Shown piece by piece: positions 20,437 through 31,110 of a stretch of 64,000 nt of DNA. Each line of letters begins with the position of its first letter. The first letter of the stretch is position 1. A model generated the notes under the pieces. It ran no database searches, was not told where the DNA came from, and saw only the letters and a list, made by a program, of their open reading frames with translations. The DNA is taken from positions 257,472,958 through 257,536,957 of the forward strand of contig NC_080540.1 in NCBI RefSeq assembly GCF_028640845.1. The letters run 5' to 3'. The position numbers and the translations under genes are program-made. The stretch comes from Ahaetulla prasina. Taxonomy: Eukaryota; Chordata; Lepidosauria; Squamata; Colubridae.

Positions 20437-20568
20437 GGAGAGCTGGCCTAGGCCATGGCTTCCCTGTGGGTGCTGGTGGTGGGCACCAGCAGCATTGGCT
20501 ATGAGCTCCTCAAGGACCTGGTGCTCACTGGCTTCTCCCACATCCACATGATGAAGCCTGGGAGGCAC
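20437..20568 (+). pseudogene. UBA2: UBA2 (SUMO-activating enzyme subunit 2) exon 1 fragment
   Basis: The frame through ATG 20455 encodes Trp-Val-Leu-Val-Val-Gly, then Ile-Gly-x-Glu-Leu-Leu-Lys-x-Leu-Val-Leu-Thr-Gly-Phe-Ser-His-Ile. This is the N-terminal nucleotide-binding segment of UBA2, the adenylating subunit of the SUMO E1. Upstream, in the same frame, Glu-Leu-Ala-stop-Ala aligns with Glu-Leu-Ala-Glu-Ala of the normal protein, so a GAG codon appears to have become TAG. The glycine-rich loop Gly-Ala-Gly-Gly-Ile-Gly is degraded to Gly-Thr-Ser-Ser-Ile-Gly. A consensus-like splice donor gtgagc starts at 20569. It cannot encode an active enzyme. Identification is from memory of the human protein. 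Confidence 0.75.
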
Positions 20569-20791
20569 GTGAGCAAGGGGTGGAGACAGGCACTCATGTG
20601 GCCTTCAGGCTGCTCACCTTCTATACACACACCCCGCGGGAGGAGAGGGGAGTGATGGCAGCGCATGAAGGGAGCCTCTCTCTCCCGGACTCATGGCTGT
20701 GAGTGCGCAGGCCGTCCAGGGCCTCCTGCACCCCTGAAATAATAAGACCCCAAAAGAAAATAAGACCCTGTCTTATTTTCAGGGAAACATG

Positions 20792-21053
20792 GTAGTTAAC
20801 TGCTTGACTTTATATACCCCCAACTTCCAAACTCTCTTGGAGATTTGCAATAAAAATAATCCTTAGGTTTTATATTTATCACATTTTACTTCAGGAATCT
20901 TTGGGACTGTGAACATTATCAAATGAGAATGATTCATTTCCAAAGTTCTTTGCCAGACAGAATATTATGAATTAAACATTGTACCAGTAATTAATAAAGA
21001 TTTGGAATACCCTTCCACCATTCAGTGTACTGAAACTCCAAGCCATATTTAAC
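20792..21053. other. No recognisable feature
   Basis: AT-rich spacer between two transposon-like elements. Confidence 0.4.
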
Positions 21054-21405
21054 TAGGTAGTTTTCAACTTACCATCACAATTGGAAACAGAACTTCTGTT
21101 GCTAAGCAAGTGTTGTTAAGTCAGTCTTTTTTTTTTTGCCAAGGTTGTTAAATGAATTGTCACAGTTGTTAAGTGAAGTGATTAAGTGAATCCAGTTTCC
21201 GCCATTGATTTTGCTTGTCAAAAGTTCTCTGGGAAAGTTACAAAAGATGATCATATGACTTCAGGATGCTGCAACCTTTGTAAATATATGGCAGTGGCCA
21301 AGCATCCAGACATGATTGTGGGGATACTGCAATAATTATTAAGTATGAGGTCCAGCTGTAATTCACTTTTATTCTGAGGATGGTCATAAGTCAAGACCAC
21401 TGGTA
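21054..21405. mobile_element. hAT-like non-autonomous element, family E, uninterrupted copy
   Basis: Left end taggtagttttcaacttacc and right end gtcataagtcaagaccactg correspond to the family E ends at 17582 and 18561. Internal landmarks gttgctaagcaagtgttgtt, gatgatcatatgact and gatgctgcaacc occur in the same order. It is more diverged than the 17.6 kb copy. Confidence 0.65.
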
Positions 21406-21776
21406 TAACTGCAAAGAACAGGCACCATGAGTAAAACTGATATAAATCAACATTTCTGATCAGAGCATTGGGCTATGTGTGTGGGTGTAAAAAAAAGTCA
21501 AAATGCCGCATTGTATCTAACATCAAAGAGTGATGGAGCTTCAATTACACAAGCACTATCTTGACTTATTTAGTTTCTCCACCATCCCGGTGATGGTCCC
21601 TGTTACCGGCAATATTGGAGCCATGAGGGTGGGTGGGTGGGACGACTGCTACTTCCACAGTTCTGCAATTCTGTGAGCAGGGCAAGAGTGAGAAAAAAAG
21701 CAACATTTTTGCTTCCAGTTGTTTGGGAGTTTAATTTTATTGGTAGATCTTCTGCTGGGGGGCTATCTCTGGATGG
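21406..21776. other. No recognisable feature
   Basis: Spacer with no gene or repeat recognised; a short (GGGT)n run is near 21630. Confidence 0.4.
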
Positions 21777-21814
21777 GATTTATTATTTATTATTTATTAT
21801 TATTTAAATTTTTA

Positions 21815-21851
21815 TACCGCCCTTCTCCCGAGGGACTCAGGGCGGTTTACA
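21815..21851 (-). other. L2 3'-terminal stem
   Basis: Plus-strand 'taccgcccttctcccgaggg' and 'actcagggcggttta' form a short stem near the tail. The same terminal motif closes the L2 copies at about 30042-30075 and 56382-56413 and the SINE at 6850-6880. It is probably the recognition structure for the L2 reverse transcriptase, by analogy with other stringent LINEs. Confidence 0.6.
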
Positions 21852-22013
21852 GCCAGATAAAATGACAGTACTATTACAAAATAAATACTATTAAAATACC
21901 ACTAAAAAACTTATTCAAATTGGCCGCAATTAAAATTTAGCAAATAATAAAACCCATTAAAAACCCATTCAAAACCCATTTAAAACCCCTTAAAAACCCA
22001 CGAATTTTAAAAA

Positions 22014-23753
22014 CTAATCCAGTCCTGCGCAGATGAACAAATAAGTTTTAAGCTCGCGACGGAAGGTTCGGAGGTCCGGAAGTTGACGAAGTCCTGGGGG
22101 GAGTTCGTTCCAGAGGGCGGGAGCCCCCACAGAGAAGGCCCTTCCCCTGGGTGTCGCCAGACGACACTGTTTCGCTGACGGCACCCTGAGGAGTCCCTCT
22201 CTGTGAGAGCGCACGGGACGGTGAGAGGTATCCGGTAGCAGTAGGCGGTCCCGTAAGTAACCCGGCCCTATGCCATGGAGCGCTTTGAAGGTGTTCACCA
22301 GAACCTTGAAGCGCACCCGGAAGGCCACAGGCAGCCAGTGCAGTCTGCGCAGGATAGGTGTCACACGGGAGCCACGAGGGGCTCCCTCTATCACCCGCGC
22401 AGCTGCATTCTGGACTAACTGAAGCCTCCGGATGCTCTTCAAGGGGAGCCCCATGTAGAGAGCATTGCAGTAATCCAGGCGAGACGTCACGAGGGCGTGG
22501 TGACCGTGCACAGGGCATCCCGGTCTAGAAAGGGGCGCAACTGGCGCACCAGGCGAACCTGGTAAAAAGCTCTCCTGGAGACGGCCGTCAAGTGATCTTC
22601 AAAAGACAGCCGTTCATCCAGGAGGACGCCCAAGTTGCGCACCCGTTCCATCGGGGCCAATGACTCGCCCCCGACAGTCAGCTGAGGACTCAGCTGACTG
22701 TACCGAGATGCCGGCATCCACAGCCACTCTGTCTTGGAGGGATTGATCCTGAGCCTGTTTCTCCCCATCCAGACCCGTCGGCTTCCAAGCACCGGGACAA
22801 CACTTGATAGCTTCGTTGGGGTGGCCCGTGTGAAAAGTACAGCTGGGTGTCATCAGCGTACAGCTGGTACCTCACACGAAGCCACTGATGATCTCACCCA
22901 GCGGCTTCATATAGATGTTGAACAGAAGGCGAGAGGATCGACCCTGCGGCACCCCACAAGTGAGGTGTCTCGGAGCCGACCTCTGCCCCCCTGTCAACAC
23001 CGTCTGCGACCGATCGGAGAGATAGGAGGAGAACCACCGATAAACGGTGCCTCCCACTCCCAATCCCTCCAACCGGCGCAGCAGGATACCATGGTCGATG
23101 GTATCAAAAGCCGCTGAGAGGTCTAATAGGACCAGGGCAGAGGAGCATCCCCTATCCCTGGCCCTCCAGAGATCATCCACCAACGCGACCAAAGCCGTCT
23201 CAGTGCTGTAACCGGGCCGGAAGCCGGACTGGAACGGGTCTAGATAGACAGTTTCATCCAGGTGCAAGGGAAACTGATATGCCACCATACTCTCTACAAC
23301 CTTCGCCACGAAGGGAAGGTTGGAGACCGGACGATAATTACCTAAAACAGCCGGGTCCAGGGAAGGCTTCTTGAGGAGGGGTCTCACCACCGCCTTTTTC
23401 AAGGCGGTCGGAAAGACTCCCTCCACCAAGGAAGCGCTCATAATAGCCTGGAGCCAGCCTCGTGTCACCTCCTGAGTGGCCAGTACCAGCCAGGAGGGGC
23501 ACGGGTCCAGTAAACATGTGGTGGCATTCAACCTCCCCAGCAGCCTGTCCATGTCCTCGGGAGCGACAGGGTCAAACTCATCCCATAAAATATCCCCAAG
23601 ACCACCCTCAGCCGTCTCACCCGCGTCACTGCAATCTTGATCTAGACCCTCCCGAAGCTGAACGATTTTATCGTATAGATAACCGTTAAACTCCTCAGCA
23701 CGTCCCTGCAACGGGTCATCCCGCTCCCCCTGATGTAAAAGGGAGCGAGTCAC
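22014..23753 (-). pseudogene. L2 ORF2: reverse transcriptase and C-terminal domain
   Basis: The frame at 23753-22872 has the RT fingers and palm: Tyr-Arg-Pro-Val-Ser-Asn-Leu-Pro, Asp-Pro-Phe-Gln-Ser-Gly-Phe-Arg-Pro-Gly, Leu-Leu-Asp-Leu-Ser-Ala-Ala-Phe-Asp and Cys-Gly-Val-Pro-Gln-Gly. A shift near 22873 puts the catalytic Tyr-Ala-Asp-Asp (about 22850) in a second frame. Further shifts near 22750 and 22500 lead to the C-terminal part with Leu-Asp-Tyr-Cys-Asn-Ala-Leu and Leu-His-Trp-Leu-Pro-Val, ending at a stop at 22014. All RT motifs are present but spread over several frames. Confidence 0.85.
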
Positions 23754-25156
23754 CCGAAACAGGGCGGCTGGGCGGTTATCTGCCGATGCAATGAGGGAGG
23801 AGGCGTAGCTACGCCGCTTCCCTCATTGCCACTAGGTAAGCCCTAGTATAGGACTTCACTAGTGTCCGATCAGCCTCGAACGGCTAGACCTCCAGGAACT
23901 CTCTAGGCGTCTTCTCCGCGCTTCATCCCCTCAACTCCTCGGAGAACCAAGGGCGGTTGGGACCTGCGCCGGGTCAGAGGCCGCAAAGGCACGACCGGTC
24001 TAAGGCCCCGCGCGGCCCGTTCCCAGGCCGCAACAAGTTCCTCAGCCGAGCCGTGAGCCAGACCGTCAGGAAATGGCCCAAGCTCCGTCCGGAACCCCTC
24101 CGGGTCCATCAGGCGCCTGGGACGGAACCAGCGTGTCGGCTCCGTCTCCCTGCGGTGGTGAATGGCGGTCAGAAAGTCCAGGCGAAGAAGAGAGTGATCT
24201 GACCATGACAAAGGTTCAATGACTATTTCCTTTAAGTCCAGATCTCTCAACCACTGACCAGAGACAAAACCAGGTCCAGAGTGCCACCCCGATGTGAGTA
24301 GGGCCATCCACTACTTGGGTCAGGTCCAAGGCCGTCATGGAGCCATGAACTCCCGAGCTGCCGTTGATGACGAGCCGGAAGATGGCAAGTTAAAATCCCC
24401 ATGACTAAAAGTCTGGGGGTCTCAACTGCCACTCCAGCCAGCACCTCCAGGAGCTCGGGCAGGGCAGCTGACACGCAGCAAGGAGCCAGGTACGTGATCA
24501 GCAAACCCATCTGACACCTATGGCCCCATCTCACAAGAGGATTCACACCGCAATCTGAGGTACAGTGGTCTCCTCGGCTCTAGACTCTCTAATCACAACC
24601 GCCACCCCCCCACCCCTACCCTGAGCCCTCGGCTGATGGAATGCACGGAAGCCCGGCGGGCACATCTCGACAAGGGGCACTCCCCCTTCCGTGCCCAGCC
24701 AGGTTTCCGTAACGCCTATAAGGTCCGCAGCGCCCCCCTGAATAAGATCGTAGATTAGGGGGGCCTTATTGACTACGGACCGTGCGTTGCATAACATCAG
24801 CCGAAGGCCCAGGCTCTGAGGGTCTTGACCATCCGGGGAACGGGAAAAGGACGAGGGATCGGGGCGCGCGATCGCCTGCAAACATCGAGCGCGCGCCCCC
24901 CTAGGACGATATGATCCCCCCCTTCCGCCATATCTGCCCCTCCCACTTACCGTGCAAATCGAACCACCCTCACCAACAGGAACGTAATCTCCCCCCCTAA
25001 CCTCCGAACCCGTTAAAAAACCGTCACGAGCACGCGCAGGGACTGGCTCCCCACCCGACGGGCTACCCCCGACGCCCGCCCTAACCCTCCCTCCCCTTAA
25101 AACCCTATCTAAAACCCCAAAGGCTCTTTTTTTTCGCATGCCACCTCTGTGGGTCC
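23597..25156 (-). pseudogene. L2 ORF2: endonuclease half, copy 1
   Basis: The minus-strand frame from ATG 25139 encodes an apurinic-type endonuclease N-terminus: Leu-Cys-Asn-Ala-Arg-Ser-Val-Val-Asn-Lys, then Val-Thr-Glu-Thr-Trp-Leu (catalytic Glu), and Ser-Asp-His-Ser-Leu-Leu near 24215. Frameshifts occur near 24543 and 24310. This unit is repeated almost exactly 1,560 bp to the right. Confidence 0.8.
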
Positions 25157-26712
25157 CAAGACCACCCTCAGCCGTCTCACCCGCGTCACTGCAATCTTGA
25201 TCTAGACCCTCGCGAAGCTGAACGATTTTATCGTATAGATAACCGTTAAACTCCTCAGCACGTCCCTGCTACGGGTCATCCCGCTCCCCCTGATGTAAAA
25301 GGGTGCGAGTCACCAACAGGGCGGCTGGGCGGTTATCTGCCGATGCAATGAGGGAGGAGGCGATACGCCGCTTCCCTCATTGCCACTAGGTAAGCCCTAG
25401 TATAGGACTTCACTAGTGTCCGATCAGCCTCCGGACGGCTAGACCTCCAGGAACTCTCTAGGCGTCTTCTCTCGCGGTTCATCCCCTCAACTCCTCGGAG
25501 AACCAAGGAGCCGGTTGGGACCTGCGCCGGGTCAGAGGCCGCAAAGGCACGACACGGTCTAAGGCCCCGCCGCCGCCCGCTCCCAGGCCGCAACAAGTTC
25601 CTCAGCCGAGCCGTGAGCCAGACCGTCAGGAAATGGCCCAAGCTCCGTCCGGAACCCCTCCGGGTCCAACAGGCGCCTGGGACGGAACCAACGTATCGGC
25701 TCCGTCTCCCTGCGGTGGTGAATGGCGGTCAGAAAGTCCAGGCGAAGAAGAGAGTGATCTGACCATGACAAAGGTTCAATGACTATTTCCTTTAAGTCCA
25801 GATCTCTCAACCACTGACCAGAGACAAAACCAGGTCCAGAGTGCCACCCCGATGTGAGTAGGGCCATCCACTACTTGGGTCAGGTCCAAGGCCGTCATGG
25901 AGCCATGAACTCCCGAGCTGCCGTTGATGACGAGCCGGAAGATGGCAAGTTAAAATCCCCATGACTAAAAGTCTGGGGTCTCAACTGCCACTCCAGCCAG
26001 CACCTCCAGGAGCTCGGGCAGGGCAGCTGACACGCAGCAAGGAGCCAGGTACGTGATCAGCAAACCCATCTGACACCTATGGCCCCATCTCACAAGAGGA
26101 TTCACACCGCAATCTGAGGTACAGTGGTCTCCTCGGCTCTAGACTCTCTCTAATCACAACCGCCACCCCCACCCCTACCCTGAGCCCTCGGCTGATGGAA
26201 TGCACGGAAGCCCGGCGGGCACATCTCGACAAGGGGCACTCCCCCTTCCGTGCCCAGCCAGGTTTCCGTAACGCCTATAAGGTCCGCAGCGCCCCCCTGA
26301 ATAAAATCGTAGATTAGGGGGGCCTTATTGACTACGGACCGTGCGTTGCATAACATCAGCCGAAGGCCCAGGCTCTGAGGGTCTTGACCATCCGGGGAGC
26401 AGGAAAAGGGCGAGGATCGGGCGCGCGATCGCCTGCAAACATCGGCGCGCCCCCTAGGACGATATGATCCCCCCCTTCCGCCATATCTGCCCCTCCCACT
26501 TACCGTGCAAATCGAACCACCCTCACCAACAGGAACGTAATCTCCCCCCCTAACCTCCGAACCCGTTAAAAAACCGTCACGAGCACGCGCGAGACTGGCT
26601 CCCCACCCGACGGGCTACCCCACGCCCGCCTAACCCTCCCTCCCCTTAAAACCCTATCTAAAAACCCCCAAAGGCTCTTTTTTTTCGCATGCCACCTCTG
26701 TGGGTCCCAAGA
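25157..26712 (-). repeat. L2 endonuclease half, tandem copy 2
   Basis: Corresponds base for base, with a few substitutions and short indels, to 23597-25156. For example 'accaccctcagccgtctcac' is at 23601 and 25161, and the word gggtcccaagacc closes both units (25151-25163 and 26702-26714). Net length differs by about 9 bp. The junction carries the short shared word cccaagacc, suggesting duplication at a microhomology. Confidence 0.85.
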
Positions 26713-27965
26713 CCCGTCATTGAGGCCGGCCCTTGATAGTGCGGCGGGCCATTCCTGCGAGGCGGGGGCACCTCGCAGGCGCAAGAGTTCAAGTGCTGAA
26801 TATCGCATAAATAAAGTGCATAAATAGAGGATAGAGGCCGACGAGAGGCGATGCTGTCCGGAGTGGTCAAATGTCATGCCAAAATCAAATGGACACCCAT
26901 TGACTAATGATGATCAAATGGTGGCTGGCTTAAAGATGACGAAGGCTGGAACATAGGCAGAGCAAAGTCCATGATGACAAAGGTACTACTGCTCTGCCCA
27001 GAGCTCAGTCCTAAAGTCCATGACCTGGGGGAGGTGGTATTACTCTCCCTAACAGCGGTGTCCACAGATGTTTCCAATTAGATGTTTCCAAGTAAACACG
27101 TCCAGAAAGTTACGTCCAGAAATAAGAATAAAAATAGAACTCCTGTAGATCACAGATCGGTCTCCAGACTTCTTCCACGGCCATAATGTACCGCCATAAA
27201 TGCATAAATGCATAAAGTGCAGATGACAATGCAGATTACAGATGGTAAGGTGTTGAGGATGGTAAAACACCAATTGTAATCCCAAGAAGAGTGGGCCTAA
27301 TAGGCCAGGAAACCTCAACGCCCCCCCCCACTCCTATCCTACCAGGATAGTCCAGGCCTCTCAGGCCGGCCACTCCCTCCTCAAGGTCCAGGTCCAATCC
27401 AAGGTCTGCCCCCTCCACCGGGCAGGCCTGTCCGAGGAACCTGACCAAACACCACCAGAGGGCCGGCACGATGTAAACTGCCGCTGATGTTAACCGCGGC
27501 AAAGAGCAGGACAAACAACCTGGGAGGCAGTCTCGGGCAGGGGCCACAGGGGGCCCTTCACAGCCCTTCACCTCCATGCCACTCCCCCACGTCAACCCAC
27601 AGGAAAAAACCTCGAAGGAGACCTGGGGAGGGCCTGGAGAGAGCCGGAGAAAGCCGGGAAGCCGGAGGGCCAAAATACAGGAGCCGCTGGATGATCCGGA
27701 ATGAAGAAGGGAGAAGCCGCGGCCTCCGCCGCAAAAGACGAGCCGCGGCCTCACCTCACGCCCAGCAACAATGGCCGCCGTTCGCGGCTTGCCCATCCTA
27801 CCGGTCGCGTTCTCGGCAGCCGTGAGTCCGAGAGAGTCCACAGACCTCTCCCACGGCTGCCGGGATGTTAAAACAGCTGACCGGGGGACGCAAACCGCTC
27901 GACAGGCCGCCTGGGCGCCGCCATCTCCTCCTCTGTCGCCCGCCGTCGCCCGAATCTGCTGGGAT
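26713..27965 (-). other. L2 5' untranslated/promoter region
   Basis: GC-rich at both ends (26713-26880 and 27300-27960), with a moderate middle. It contains a 285-codon open run on the minus strand (28093-27236) rich in Gly, Leu and Arg. That run lacks any recognised domain and crosses the presumed element start, so I treat it as chance coding in GC-rich DNA. The border near 27965 is where GC content drops abruptly. By analogy with other L2-type LINEs this region should hold the internal promoter. Confidence 0.5.
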
Positions 27966-28980
27966 TGGCAGATTCTTCTGAAATAGCTCCTTTCCTGACC
28001 ATAGAGGTTTCCAGAATAGCTGGAAATATTTCTTAGGTGGAATCTCCTTCCATTGTGGTACCACTGTCTCTTTCCTGATAGGAAGAAATCCAATATAATC
28101 TATGGTGTCTGGATCACTTTTATAGTATAAAAACACCAGCAAACATATGAAACTAATGTCCTTGGCAGTTCACTCATATGCCTTAGTTCAGAAAAAGATA
28201 AAACAAAAATAGATCAGCAAAATTACTAGAAAATTGCTTCAATTTACAAAATACAACATGCCCTCTCTCAGGTTAATCGGTTTGCACTCCAGACTCCAGT
28301 GCTTCCCATCATTATGTGATAAAAGAGGGCAATAACATTATGAATGTATAAGTGGTACCTTCAACAACTGGAGTTGTTCCAGGCCCTTAGGATCAAACCT
28401 GAATTTAGGTTATTTTGGCCATTAATTTATCATTTAAGGCTAAATCAGCAGTACAAACATAAGGTCCGTACCTTATTACCATCTTAGAAGGGCAGGTCAT
28501 AACTTTTCATATGGCATTTGAAGGAACAGTCGTCCCATTATATGATTTCATTTACATTTCCTTCCCTGAATAAAGCTTTTCTATTAGCAAGGGCAGGGGA
28601 TCAAACAATAAAAGTATCAGCCCAAATTTACTATTTTATACTTATAATGGCAAACACTACATATACTGTTTAACTTTAGCCAGCATGATTTTCACACATA
28701 ATAAACATAAGGGCGTTTGTGCAAAGATCCAACTATATCTTTATAAAAAGCCACTGATGGGAAGATGTATTTTGAATGATGGCCCCATAGAATGAGTTGG
28801 TGGTAGTGTTGTATCCCAGATTAGAATGAAAGGAATTGGTCCTTTTCAATATCTATTAGTAGAAAGGGAACTACATGGTCTTTTACATCTAAATCACATA
28901 ACCATCTACAAACCTTGGTAGTGCAAATGCAGTGCTGTAAAGCAAAGGACCATTTAGTTGGTATATTATGTTTAGATACG
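27966..28980 (-). other. Unclassified stretch with a relict minus-strand frame
   Basis: On the minus strand a frame of about 60 codons (28142 to about 27966) continues open up to the L2 5' end. Its composition is protein-like (many Lys, Pro, Trp) and it may be a remnant of an older element or gene cut by the L2 insertion. I recognise no family. The rest of the interval is AT-rich without features. Confidence 0.3.
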
Positions 28981-29010
28981 GTGTGGCTTTTAAAGCTTCA
29001 AAAGTAATCT
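28981..29010. repeat. Segment A, original copy (flank of L2 insertion)
   Basis: This 30-bp word (gtgtggcttttaaagcttca...) recurs as segment A' at 29080-29110 with one extra A, directly before the L2 fragment. Confidence 0.85.
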
Positions 29011-29077
29011 GTCTTTGGAGGAATGCAAAACCTTCCATCTCCCCATGACACTGTTTTCCATATGAATAGAATTTGTT
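29011..29077. repeat. Segment B, left copy (long target duplication)
   Basis: 67 bp beginning gtctttggaggaatgc and ending gaatttgtt. An identical copy lies at 30129-30195, directly after the L2 tail. Together they look like an unusually long target-site duplication. Confidence 0.85.
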
Positions 29078-29111
29078 TGGTGTGGCTTTTAAAGCTTCAA
29101 AAGTAATCTTT

Positions 29112-30126
29112 TACTTCATTGGGCCACCCCAATGAAGCTATCGAAGTGCTGTCCCGGTGTTTGGAAGCCATACGGGTCTGGATGGGGAGAAACAGGCTCA
29201 AGCTCAATCCTTCCAAGACAGAGTGGCTGTGGATGCCGGCATCCCGGTACAGTCAGCTGAGTCCTCGGCTGACTGTTGTAGTCACTGGCCCCGATGGAGA
29301 GGGTGCGCAATCTGGGCGTTCTCCTGGATGAACGGCTGTCTTTTGAAGATCATTTGACGGCCGTCTCCAGGAGAGCTTTCCACCAGGTTCGCCTGGTGCG
29401 CCAGTTGCGCCCCTTTCTAGACCGGGATGCCTTATGCACGGTCACTCACGCCCTCGTGACGTCTCGCCTGGATTATTGCAATGCTCTCTACATGGGGCTC
29501 CCCTTGAGGGGCATCCGGAGGCTCCAGTTAGTTCAGAATGCAGCTGCGCGGGTGATAGAGGAGGCCCCTCGTGGCTCCGTGTTACCTACCCTGCGCAGAC
29601 TGCACTGGCTACCTGTGGCCTTCCGGGTGCGCTTCAAGGTGCTGGTGACAATCTTTAAAGCGCTCCATGGCATAGGGCCGGGCTATTTACGGGACCGCCT
29701 ACTGCTACCAAATACCTCTCACCGACCCGTGCGCTCTCAGAGAGGGACTCCTCAGGGTGCCGTCAGCTAGGCAGTGCCGTCTGGCGACACCAGGGAAGCC
29801 TTCTCTGTGGGGCTCCCACCCTCTGGAGCGAACTCCTCCAGGACTTCGCCAACTTCCGGACCTCCGAACCTTTCGTGCGAGCTTAAAACACACTTATTTA
29901 TCTCGGGACTGGATTAGATTTTTAAAGTTATGGGTTTTAAGGGGTTTTTATTATTTATACTATTTTAAATTTCGGGCAATAGAATAAGTTTTTTAATTGT
30001 TTTTTAATCTGTATTTATATGTATTTTAACTGCCTGTGAACCGCCCTGAGTCCTTAGGGAGATAGGGCGGTATATAAATTTGAAAAATAAATAAAATAAA
30101 ATAAATAAATAAATAAATAAATAAAT
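29112..30126 (+). mobile_element. 5'-truncated L2 LINE 3' end
   Basis: Encodes the L2 C-terminal region: Asn-Pro-Ser-Lys-Thr-Glu-Trp-Leu, Val-Arg-Asn-Leu-Gly-Val-Leu-Leu-Asp (29294-29770), Leu-Asp-Tyr-Cys-Asn-Ala-Leu and Leu-His-Trp-Leu-Pro-Val. It is followed by a UTR ending in 'accgccctgagtccttaggg' and an AAATA-type tail to about 30126. It is very close to 22014-22850 of the minus-strand L2. The frame is broken by small indels, for example near 29280 and 29770. Confidence 0.9.
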
Positions 30127-30195
30127 CTGTCTTTGGAGGAATGCAAAACCTTCCATCTCCCCATGACACTGTTTTCCATATGAATAGAATTTGTT

Positions 30196-30659
30196 AGGAC
30201 GTCAACATTTATGGTAGCTAACAAATCAGAGGAACACCACAATTTTTGAAGATCCTATATCTGGGAAAACAGATGCCTCTGAACTATTAATAAGGATGAA
30301 TAAACATTTTCTAAAGCTTACTTTGTCATTTAAAAAACTATTAAAATTCATACATTTCCTAAAGGAGTAAAGGAATATTCATAGATTTCCTAAAAAGATA
30401 AAGAACTGGATAGATTTTTTAAAAATGTGGTAGTAAAACTGACACATTCATCTGTCTGGCTAGATTATTCTGAATTTTAAATCTAGAGTTGAATCTCTAG
30501 ATGTTTCAGTCCTGAATTAATGAATTAATGAATTAATCCCTTATGTTTCAGTCCTGAATTAAGACTGCCGTGATCTTCAACAGTTACATAATAGATTTCT
30601 TTAAGGATCCCTTGATGCTCTTTGAGTATGATTGTTTGCTTACAGACATTTCATTACCC
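30196..30659. other. No recognisable feature; short local duplication
   Basis: Contains 'atgtttcagtcctgaattaa' twice (about 30501 and 30544) around a tandem gaattaat run. Otherwise unremarkable AT-rich DNA. Confidence 0.4.
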
Positions 30660-31110
30660 AACTAGATAGCATCATCAATGCAAGAGAATGTGAAGTTTGC
30701 AATTTGTAAATCACAATATTTTGTCATTTTTTTCCTGCTGTTTCTCTTCAATTTGTGCATCACTGGTACTACAATATCAATGAACCAAACTATTTTCTTT
30801 TCCACAATAGCAATGTCAGGCATGTTGTGGTCCAAACGTCTGTCTGTTTGGTTCTGAAAGTCCCACAGGATCTTGTTCATTTTCAAGAACTTTCTCAGTT
30901 TGGTGTTCCCAGTAATTTTTGCTGCATTCGAACCCAAACTTCTGGCAAAGCTTCTAATATATAATTCTGGCAACTCTATCATGGTGTTGCAGCTAATCAG
31001 TCTGTGAGATTTTGCTGCAGCCTCTGATAAGGTGATCCACTGTTTCATTTTTTTCGTTGCATAAGCAACATTTGCTGTTGTTGCTGACATGTTGGATTTT
31101 TGCTGCTCCC
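30660..31110 (-). pseudogene. R4/Dong-type LINE relic (restriction-like endonuclease end)
   Basis: A 142-codon minus-strand frame (31090-30662) carries Trp-Asp-Phe-Gln-Asn-Gln-Thr-Asp-Arg, then Met-Pro-Asp-Ile-Ala-Ile-Val-Glu-Lys and Ile-Asp-Ile-Val-Val-Pro-Val. The 'Pro-Asp-Ile...Glu-Lys...Ile-Asp' spacing is that of the C-terminal PD-(D/E)XK endonuclease in RLE-encoding LINEs such as R4/Dong. The preceding cysteine/histidine region and RT are missing or unrecognisable. The family call is inference from motif memory. Confidence 0.45.

Larger units (their letters stand above)
19420..20791. mobile_element. Inverted-repeat element carrying host gene fragments
   Basis: The left end (catatcccaaaaattaggcc onward, to about 19490) and right end (aagaccctgtcttatttt, agggaaacatg, 20760-20791) are imperfect inverted repeats of the same family as the small element at 5419-5552. 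The 1.2-kb interior is GC-rich and CpG-containing, unlike the flanks, and contains a recognisable UBA2 exon 1 fragment. This is the layout of a non-autonomous transposon that has captured host gene pieces. Target duplication was not resolved. Confidence 0.6.
21777..27965 (-). mobile_element. Near full-length L2 LINE with duplicated endonuclease half
   Basis: An L2-clade non-LTR retrotransposon in reverse orientation. From 5' to 3': GC-rich 5' region (27965-26713), endonuclease half copy 2 (26712-25157), endonuclease half copy 1 (25156-23597), RT and C-terminal region (23596-22014), and 3' UTR with the terminal 'ccgccctgagtccc' stem and a TTA-rich tail (22013-21777). Frameshifts break the ORF, so it is not autonomous. 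The GC-rich ends mark it clearly off from its AT-rich flanks. No target duplication was found. Confidence 0.85.

Noticed and set aside
27236..28093. Minus-strand 285-codon open run at the L2 5' end
   Set aside because: It lies in GC-rich sequence where stops are rare, crosses the element border and shows no domain. I keep it as L2 5' region, not as a gene.
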